Source: SIG622 sp045596605
GTDB lineage: Bacteria; Bacillota; Clostridia; Oscillospirales; CAG-382
Reading direction: 5' to 3'
NCBI GenBank assembly: GCA_045596605.1
Contig: JAZOCR010000178.1
Span: forward strand, 1 to 5,457
Length of the DNA: 5,457 nt
Of the stretch, positions 1 through 4,665 are shown one piece after another. The first letter of the stretch is position 1; every line of letters begins with the position of its first letter. Made by a program: the position numbers and the translations under genes. The notes under the pieces are model-generated. The model saw nothing but the letters and a program-made list of their open reading frames with translations. It did not search any database and was not told where the DNA came from.

Positions 1-950
1 TTATATTTACTCCATCAGGAACGTTGTCTGACAACCTTGCAGTGCTTGGAGCAGCAAGGCTGCTCACAAAAAAAGGAAACAGAATACTTATGGGAGACTC
101 AGAGCACCCTGCAGTTTTTGCTTGCAAAGAGGAGCTCGAAAATCTCGGATATGAGGTTATACTCATACCAAACAGAAACGGAAAAATCGACTTAGATTTT
201 GTACGAAACAATCTAAATGAAAAAACCGTTCTTATAAGTCATATGCTTGTAAATAATGAAACGGGTGCTCTTTATGATATTAAGAGACTTTGCAATATAC
301 GTGATGAAATTTCGCCAAAGTGTCTTGTTCACACCGATGCAGTTCAGGCGTTTCTGAAGACTGAAAAGAAAATAGCACAGTGCAAAGCAGATTTGATATC
401 TGTAAGCTCCCACAAAGTACACGCACCAAAGGGTGCAGGAGCTCTGATTTTCAAAAAAACAGTAAGACTTTCCCCTGTTATTTTCGGGGGCGGTCAGGGC
501 GACGGTCTTGTCAGCGGTACGGAACCGCTTCCTGCAATTTGTGCTTTTGCTAATTCCTGCAAAATCTATTCACAGAATAGCGGCGATAATCTTGCATATA
601 TCGAAAAGCTTTATGACTACGCAAGTAAATCAATTACGAATAATCTTCCTGGTATAATTATAAACAAACCGGAAAATTTTTCACCCTATATTATGAGTAT
701 ATCCGTACCAAAAGTAAAAAGCGAAGTGTTACTCAGATTCCTTTCAGAAAAAGGAATCTACGTTTCTGCTGGGTCTGCCTGCTCCTCAAAATCACGAGAA
801 AATCGAGTGCTAAAAAATTACGGAATTTCAAAGGAGCTTTCAGACTGTACAATAAGAATCAGCTTCAGTGAAGACAATACAGTAAAAGACATTGATTCTC
901 TTGTTTTAGCCATTTTAGAAGCAACAAATTCACTTGCTAAAATTAAATAA
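1..950 (+). CDS. Cysteine desulfurase, NifS/IscS-like (class V aminotransferase fold), 5'-truncated
   Basis: PLP enzyme that removes sulfur from L-cysteine, leaving alanine and an enzyme persulfide for Fe-S cluster or thio-cofactor synthesis; cytosolic. The frame is open from base 3 and ends with TAA at 948-950, so 315 residues are visible. The first ones (IFTPSGTLSDNLAVLGAA) match the family's phosphate-binding TSGATESDN region, normally near residue 75, so roughly 70 N-terminal residues lie off the left edge. The TTG at 24 is an internal leucine codon, not a start. Visible motifs are GDSEHPAV, VNNETG, HTDAVQA (PLP-contacting Asp at 336-338, Gln at 345-347), SSHKVHAPKG with the Schiff-base Lys at 414-416, GGGQ and SGTE, and GSACSS with the persulfide Cys at 780-782. 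Some positions depart from the consensus as I recall it: Leu for Glu at 24-26, Gly for Glu after GGGQ, and Val for Arg before SGTE. It converges on the rnf operon. The family is clear, but the subtype (NifS, IscS or a paralogue) cannot be settled. Confidence 0.93.
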   Translation, partial: IFTPSGTLSDNLAVLGAARLLTKKGNRILMGDSEHPAVFACKEELENLGYEVILIPNRNGKIDLDFVRNNLNEKTVLISHMLVNNETGALYDIKRLCNIRDEISPKCLVHTDAVQAFLKTEKKIAQCKADLISVSSHKVHAPKGAGALIFKKTVRLSPVIFGGGQGDGLVSGTEPLPAICAFANSCKIYSQNSGDNLAYIEKLYDYASKSITNNLPGIIINKPENFSPYIMSISVPKVKSEVLLRFLSEKGIYVSAGSACSSKSRENRVLKNYGISKELSDCTIRISFSEDNTVKDIDSLVLAILEATNSLAKIK

Positions 951-957
951 AAGCATT

Positions 958-993
958 AAACTGCCGTGCACAATGGAATGCACGGCAGTTTTT
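958..993. terminator. Bidirectional intrinsic terminator between convergent genes
   Basis: A perfect 13-bp inverted repeat pairs 958-970 (AAACTGCCGTGCA) with 979-991 around an 8-nt loop (971-978). On the + strand the arm runs into five T's (989-993), 8 nt after the cysteine desulfurase stop codon at the nearest point. On the - strand the hairpin ends in TTT followed by an AT-rich stretch (AATGCTTTTATTT), after the rnfB stop. It is therefore placed to end both transcripts. The + direction is the stronger prediction; the - direction has a more broken U-tract. Confidence 0.88.
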
Positions 994-1012
994 AATATAT
1001 TTAGTTATCCAT

Positions 1013-1846
1013 TTACTGACGCTCAATAGTCATACCAAGCTCCCCTTGGGAAACGTTTGACCATATAATTTTTCTCGGACATTTGGTGGCACAGGTATTA
1101 CATCCGTTACAAAGGTTGTAATCAATTTCTGCAACAGAATCGGTAACTTTAATTGCACCCGTTGGACAATTTTTTTCGCAAATCTTACAGCCAATACAGC
1201 CAACGTCGCAATAGATCTTGGTTATGGCACCTTTATCGTGCGACATACAGCCAACCCAATGCTTCGAATCAAAAGGAATAAGCTTAATAATTCCCTTGGG
1301 ACAAGCACTTACGCACATACCGCACGCTCTGCATTTATTATAGTCAACAGCAGCAACTCCGTTAACTATGCTTATAGCGTCAAAATTACATGCCTTCACA
1401 CATGAGCCAAGCCCAATACATCCATTGGGACAAAGCTTGTCGCCTCCGGCAAGCTTGTTTGCCGCATAGCAATCATCAAGCCCGGCATATATGTATTTTT
1501 TCTTGGCAAGATCGTGAGTCCCCGAGCACATAACCTGTGCTCTGTATCTTACTTTTTTTTCACCTACAACGGGCATTCCCATAATAAGAGCAATTTTTTC
1601 AGTTACCTCATCGTCACATGCATTGCACGCATTCATTTTTGCTTCGCCTTTAACTATTGCATCAGCAAGCGCCGCACATCCGGCATATCCGCATCCGCCG
1701 CAATTTGCACCCGGAAGCACGTCACAAATCTGCTCTATTCTTTCATCAACCTCAACTTTAAAAATATGACTTGCAAAGGCAAGAATAAGACCTAACACAA
1801 TTGCAATTGCCGCAAATATAAGTGCAGCTATTAAAATTCCGTACAT
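1013..1846 (-). CDS. rnfB: Rnf complex subunit RnfB, polyferredoxin (ferredoxin:NAD+ oxidoreductase)
   Basis: Electron-entry subunit of the Rnf complex; in clostridial complexes it is thought to accept electrons from reduced ferredoxin. It has 277 residues, within the usual range for clostridial RnfB. Residues 3-28 form an N-terminal membrane anchor. An Fe-S domain follows, with NCGGCGYAGC at 48-57 (Cys49, 52, 57) and Cys74 as the likely fourth ligand. Four ferredoxin-type motifs come next: Cys139/143/149/153 (CPNGCIGLGSCVKAC), Cys172/175/178/182, Cys217/220/223/227 and Cys246/249/252/256. Additional cysteines at 41, 77, 107, 126, 200 and 213 are present; 107, 126, 200 and 213 sit in places where family members I recall also have Cys. 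Cys77 replaces part of the usual Pro-x-Gly-Gly after Cys74. The start is chosen for the AGGAGGT seven bases upstream, which overlaps the rnfA stop. It is the last gene of the operon, just before the shared terminator. Confidence 0.97.
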   Translation of the reverse strand: MYGILIAALIFAAIAIVLGLILAFASHIFKVEVDERIEQICDVLPGANCGGCGYAGCAALADAIVKGEAKMNACNACDDEVTEKIALIMGMPVVGEKKVRYRAQVMCSGTHDLAKKKYIYAGLDDCYAANKLAGGDKLCPNGCIGLGSCVKACNFDAISIVNGVAAVDYNKCRACGMCVSACPKGIIKLIPFDSKHWVGCMSHDKGAITKIYCDVGCIGCKICEKNCPTGAIKVTDSVAEIDYNLCNGCNTCATKCPRKIIWSNVSQGELGMTIERQ

Positions 1847-1853
1847 TCAGTCT

Positions 1854-1860
1854 ACCTCCT
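1854..1860 (-). promoter_or_regulatory. rnfB ribosome binding site overlapping the rnfA stop
   Basis: On the - strand this reads AGGAGGT with a 7-nt spacer to the ATG at 1844-1846. Its first base is the last base of the rnfA TAA (1860-1862), so terminating rnfA ribosomes sit on the rnfB Shine-Dalgarno. This fixes the rnfB start and suggests coupled translation. Confidence 0.85.
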
Positions 1861-2438
1861 TATACAAGTGATGCGCCCTGGAAGCCGGAAAAGGCCATTG
1901 CAACAAGCCCTGCACTTACAAGAGCAATAGGAATCCCCTTAAAACACTTAGGAACATCTGCATACTCAAGTCTTGCACGTACTCCTGCAAATACCACAAT
2001 CGCCATAGTAAAGCCTATGGCTGAGAAAAATCCGTACAGCACTGATTTACCAAATCCGTATCCGTTATTAACACAAAGAAGCGCACAACCAAGAATAGCA
2101 CAGTTTGTAGTTATAAGGGGAAGATATATTCCAAGAGCGGAATATAACGATTTAACATATTTACGAAGGAACATTTCAATGAGTTGAACAAGAGCAGCAA
2201 TAATAAGAATAAAAGCGATGGTTTTAAGATATGCAAGCTCCAGCGGAACAAGAATTACATTATAAACAAACCACGTTGCGGCAGTTGCAACTGTCATAAC
2301 AAATGTTACCGCACAGCCCATGCCAATTGCATTAGAGGGCTTATCGGAAAGGCCGAAGAAGGGGCAGCAGCCAAGAAACTTAACAAATATAAAATTTTCA
2401 AGAAGAACGGCTGAAATAATGAGAAGAAGAATATCCAT
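1860..2438 (-). CDS. rnfA: Rnf complex membrane subunit RnfA
   Basis: Integral membrane subunit with about six transmembrane helices, homologous to NqrE and paired with RnfE in the core of the complex. In the family each of the two proteins gives two cysteines to a [2Fe-2S] cluster within the membrane, passing electrons between RnfB and the flavin subunits. Both cysteines are here: the one before Pro in FLGCCPFFG (codon 2364-2366) and the one in TTNCAILG (codon 2100-2102). I chose the second ATG (2436-2438), giving 192 residues beginning MDILLLIISAVLLENF. This lines up with the usual start of RnfA/RsxA (about 193 residues) and sits 10 nt after AGGAGG. An ATG six bases upstream (2442-2444) would add Met-Ile, overlap the rnfE stop as ATGA, and leave only a 4-nt spacer. 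The stop TAA at 1860-1862 overlaps the rnfB ribosome binding site. Confidence 0.96.
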   Translation of the reverse strand: MDILLLIISAVLLENFIFVKFLGCCPFFGLSDKPSNAIGMGCAVTFVMTVATAATWFVYNVILVPLELAYLKTIAFILIIAALVQLIEMFLRKYVKSLYSALGIYLPLITTNCAILGCALLCVNNGYGFGKSVLYGFFSAIGFTMAIVVFAGVRARLEYADVPKCFKGIPIALVSAGLVAMAFSGFQGASLV

Positions 2439-2440
2439 AA

Positions 2441-3076
2441 TCATTTAGCCTCCTTTCTCTTTTTTCTTTCCGAAAGCTTAATTCTTATAGCATTAACAGC
2501 AGCTATAACAAAGCCGAGAGTTACAAATGCTCCCGCAGAGGTTACGAAAAATTTTATCGGTACAAAGCCCTCACCGAGTATCTTGTATCCAAGCAATGTG
2601 CCTTCACCAAGAATTTCACGTATTGTACCCAATAGGCTTAGAGCAAACGTAAAGCCAAGTCCCATAAAAAGACCGTCAAGCATAGATGGAATGGGGCTGT
2701 TCTTGGAAGCAAACGCCTCCGCTCTTGCAAGGATTATACAGTTAACGACTATAAGCGGAATAAACACACCCAAGGATTCGTCAAGCGCAGGAATAAAAGC
2801 TTTTATAAGTAGCTCAACAGCAGTAACGAAACCGGAAATTATAACAATATATGACGCAATTCTAACCTGCTTCGGAATGAATTTTCGAAGTATAGAAATA
2901 AGGAGATTCGACAGAATAAGAACGCACATAGCAGATACACCCATACCGAAGCCATTCTTCAAGGAAGTGGTTACGGCAAGCGTAGGACACATTCCGAGAA
3001 GCTGTACAAAGGTTGGGTTGTTCGTAAATAGTCCTTCAGCCAAAGCAGATTTGATACTATATTTTTTATTATCCAT
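2441..3076 (-). CDS. rnfE: Rnf complex membrane subunit RnfE
   Basis: Integral membrane subunit homologous to NqrD and a partner of RnfA. The two form a pseudo-symmetric core that holds a [2Fe-2S] cluster. The conserved cysteines are visible at Cys30 in LLGMCPTLAV and Cys113 in VNCIILARAEAFAS. The protein has 211 residues and about six hydrophobic segments, ending in a basic tail (ERKKRKEAK). The frame extends 12 codons upstream to an ATG at 3110-3112. I set the start at 3074-3076 (MDNKKYSIKSALAEGLFTNNP) because that is where family similarity begins and an AGGAGAGGG site lies just upstream. The start overlaps the rnfG stop by 8 nt (ATGGATAA). The TGA at 2441-2443 meets the rnfA start region. 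Coupled translation with both neighbours is likely. Confidence 0.96.
   Translation of the reverse strand: MDNKKYSIKSALAEGLFTNNPTFVQLLGMCPTLAVTTSLKNGFGMGVSAMCVLILSNLLISILRKFIPKQVRIASYIVIISGFVTAVELLIKAFIPALDESLGVFIPLIVVNCIILARAEAFASKNSPIPSMLDGLFMGLGFTFALSLLGTIREILGEGTLLGYKILGEGFVPIKFFVTSAGAFVTLGFVIAAVNAIRIKLSERKKRKEAK
2449..2454 (-). promoter_or_regulatory. rnfA ribosome binding site inside the rnfE 3' end
   Basis: AGGAGG on the - strand, lying within the last codons of rnfE. It is 4 nt from the upstream ATG (2442-2444) and 10 nt from the downstream ATG (2436-2438). The spacing favours the downstream start but does not exclude the other. Confidence 0.8.
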
Positions 3077-3689
3077 TTGCTGTACCCTCTCCTTCCGTTT
3101 TATTTGCAGCACCTGATTTGTATATCTTTATCATTGAAATAGCGTCGTTCACGCCCTTTGTAACAGCCTTTGAGCTGACAGTAGAGCCGGCAATTGCGTT
3201 TACGCCGTCAGATCCGAGTGTAATGCTGTTTTTCTTTCCTTCAAACTGCTTTGTAAATGACGGATCCTTCATGACCTTGTCACCTATTCCGGTGGTTTCA
3301 GATAAAGATATAATTCTTACAGCTATAACAGTATTTTCACTGTCAAATGCAACCATCATTTTAATTGCATCCTTGAAGCCAGTAGGCGAGCAAAGAATAC
3401 CGTAGCCTGCAAGCTGTTCACCATAGTATGCCTCGTATATTCCTGTTACGCTTGCAGTAAGCTCTACATCAATTTTCTTATATTCCGGGCTTAATTCAGC
3501 GCTTAATTCAGCTTTGGCAAAAACGCTGTCAAGAGCAGACGTCGTTTTTTCAAGCTCGTAAGCCTCAATTCTGTCTTTTGTGATAAAATTTACGCTTGCA
3601 ACGAGTAAAGCAACCGCAGCACAGACGATAAGCAATCTTAAGGTAATATTAACAATGGAAAGTGCGTCTTTTTTATTAAGCTTTTGCAT
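3069..3689 (-). CDS. rnfG: Rnf complex FMN-binding subunit RnfG
   Basis: Flavoprotein subunit, homologous to NqrC. In the family one N-terminal helix anchors an extracytoplasmic FMN-binding domain, and FMN is joined to a threonine by a phosphoester bond made by the flavin transferase ApbE. It has 206 residues, a usual length. Residues 16-37 are the membrane helix. Residues 130-137 (SETTGIGD) match the conserved ETPGLG-like loop. NAIAGSTVSSKAV (164-176) matches the attachment region, with Thr170 (codon 3180-3182) as the presumed acceptor. Asn164, Ala167 and Ser169 differ from the consensus Asp-x-x-(Ser/Thr)-Gly-Ala-Thr. Residues 60-67 are an exact AELS duplication (see the repeat at 3489-3512). 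The tail after about residue 191 is polar and glycine-rich. The start overlaps rnfD by 14 nt and the end overlaps rnfE by 8 nt. The Shine-Dalgarno is weak (GGGGGTG, 6 nt before ATG), so coupling to rnfD is plausible. No apbE gene lies in the window. Confidence 0.96.
   Translation of the reverse strand: MQKLNKKDALSIVNITLRLLIVCAAVALLVASVNFITKDRIEAYELEKTTSALDSVFAKAELSAELSPEYKKIDVELTASVTGIYEAYYGEQLAGYGILCSPTGFKDAIKMMVAFDSENTVIAVRIISLSETTGIGDKVMKDPSFTKQFEGKKNSITLGSDGVNAIAGSTVSSKAVTKGVNDAISMIKIYKSGAANKTEGEGTANG
3085..3093 (-). promoter_or_regulatory. rnfE ribosome binding site inside rnfG
   Basis: AGGAGAGGG on the - strand, with the GAGGG part 8 nt before the ATG at 3074-3076. It supports the shorter rnfE reading and lies within the last codons of rnfG. 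Confidence 0.7.
3489..3512. repeat. Perfect 12-bp tandem duplication within rnfG
   Basis: Bases 3489-3500 and 3501-3512 are identical (gcttaattcagc on the + strand). The unit is in frame and encodes Ala-Glu-Leu-Ser twice, with the same codons, at RnfG residues 60-63 and 64-67. This is just after the membrane anchor, before the conserved FMN-binding core. It looks like replication slippage. Confidence 0.9.
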
Positions 3690-4644
3690 TCTTCACACCC
3701 CCAAACGCTTTTGGCTTTGTAAACATATCAATATACCAAACAAGAAGATTCATAATAAGTATTGCAAAGGATACTCCCTCAGGATAGCCACCAAAGTATC
3801 TTATAAACAGCGTTATAAGTCCACAGCCTACGCCGAATATAATTCTTCCTTTACCTGTCGCAGGGCTGGTTACGTAATCGGTAGCCATAAAAAATGCACC
3901 GAGAAGCAGCCCGCCTGAGCATAGCTCTTTTAGCATAAAGTCCATCGCCGAAACACCTACAGGCGGAAAGAGGTATGTAACAACAGCAACAGTTGCAACG
4001 AAGGTTACAGGGATATGCCACGTAATTACCTTTCTAAGGAGCAAATATATACCGCCCAAAAGCAATAATGCCTCAGATATTTCACCGATAGAGCCGGCGT
4101 GTTTACCAATGAATAAATCAAATATGCTCTCACTAATTTCGTAGCTGCCAAGAGGCGTTGCACAAGCAACCGCATCTAAACCGGACTTTCCGATAAGCGG
4201 GAAATGCGTACCAAACGGTGTAAATCCGCACAGATAATTCGGAAAAGCAGAAAACAGAAACGCTCTTGCTGCAAGTGCAGGGTTTACTACGTTTTTCCCT
4301 ATACCACCAAACAACTGCTTTACAACTGCAATAGCAAAAACAGAACCGACGATACACACCCAAAGTGGTACGGAAACCGGAAGAGTAAGGGCAAGAAGAA
4401 GCCCGGTCACAACAGCTGATAAATCCGAAACCGTGTTATTTTTCCGTGCAAGCTTTCTGTAAATGTATTCAGTCAATACTGATGAAATTACGCATACAGC
4501 TACAACACTTACGCTGCGCACACCGAAAGCGAAAATACCCCAGATAAAAGCAGGAATGAGAGCAATTATGACGTCAAGCATAATACCCCTTGTGCTTTCG
4601 TGACCGTGCACGTGCGGAGAAGCGGCCATTTTAAAAAAACTCAT
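3676..4644 (-). CDS. rnfD: Rnf complex membrane flavoprotein subunit RnfD
   Basis: Polytopic membrane subunit homologous to NqrB. It carries a covalent FMN in studied members and is thought to take part in coupling electron flow to ion transport. It has 322 residues, typical for the family. The N-terminal SPHVHGHES (9-17) matches the conserved SPHxxxxxS start. GGIGKNVVNPALAARAFL (113-130) and MATDYVTSPATGKGR (253-267), followed by FGGYPEGVSFAILIMN (284-299), are family signatures. The flavinylation region reads DAVACATPLG (157-166), with Thr163 (codon 4156-4158) as the presumed acceptor; Ala160-Cys161 take the place of the Ser-Gly of the classic SGAT motif. The ATG at 4642-4644 lies 10 nt after AAAGGA. 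An internal ATG at 4627-4629 is possible but would shorten the usual N-terminus. It starts 21 nt after rnfC and overlaps rnfG by 14 nt. Confidence 0.97.
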   Translation of the reverse strand: MSFFKMAASPHVHGHESTRGIMLDVIIALIPAFIWGIFAFGVRSVSVVAVCVISSVLTEYIYRKLARKNNTVSDLSAVVTGLLLALTLPVSVPLWVCIVGSVFAIAVVKQLFGGIGKNVVNPALAARAFLFSAFPNYLCGFTPFGTHFPLIGKSGLDAVACATPLGSYEISESIFDLFIGKHAGSIGEISEALLLLGGIYLLLRKVITWHIPVTFVATVAVVTYLFPPVGVSAMDFMLKELCSGGLLLGAFFMATDYVTSPATGKGRIIFGVGCGLITLFIRYFGGYPEGVSFAILIMNLLVWYIDMFTKPKAFGGVKNAKA

Positions 4645-4654
4645 TTTAAGTTGT

Positions 4655-4660
4655 TCCTTT
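4655..4660 (-). promoter_or_regulatory. rnfD ribosome binding site
   Basis: AAAGGA on the - strand, 10 nt before the ATG at 4642-4644, in the short rnfC-rnfD gap. It is weaker than the AGGAGG sites of rnfA and rnfB, but supports the upstream ATG over the one at 4627-4629. Confidence 0.6.
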
Positions 4661-4665
4661 CACGA

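Noticed and set aside
24..26. TTG as a start codon for the cysteine desulfurase.
   Set aside because: The frame is open to the window edge and the residues before the TTG already match the conserved phosphate-binding region, so the codon is internal.
951..1012. A small RNA gene or riboswitch in the intergenic gap.
   Set aside because: The gap is only 62 bp and is explained by the terminator hairpin; no further conserved structure is visible.
1822..2187. A 121-codon open frame on the + strand, opposite rnfA and the start of rnfB.
   Set aside because: It is a shadow of rnfA with no recognisable domain; low-complexity composition follows the membrane-protein codons on the other strand.
3110..3112. 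Upstream ATG as the start of rnfE.
   Set aside because: It would add 12 residues not typical of RnfE and overlap rnfG by 44 nt; the ATG at 3074-3076 has a better ribosome site and matches family starts.
2583..3116. A 177-codon open frame on the + strand, opposite rnfE and the end of rnfG.
   Set aside because: It is fully antisense to well-supported rnf genes, has no convincing ribosome binding site that I could see, and its translation resembles no family I know. It is an effect of codon use on the coding strand.
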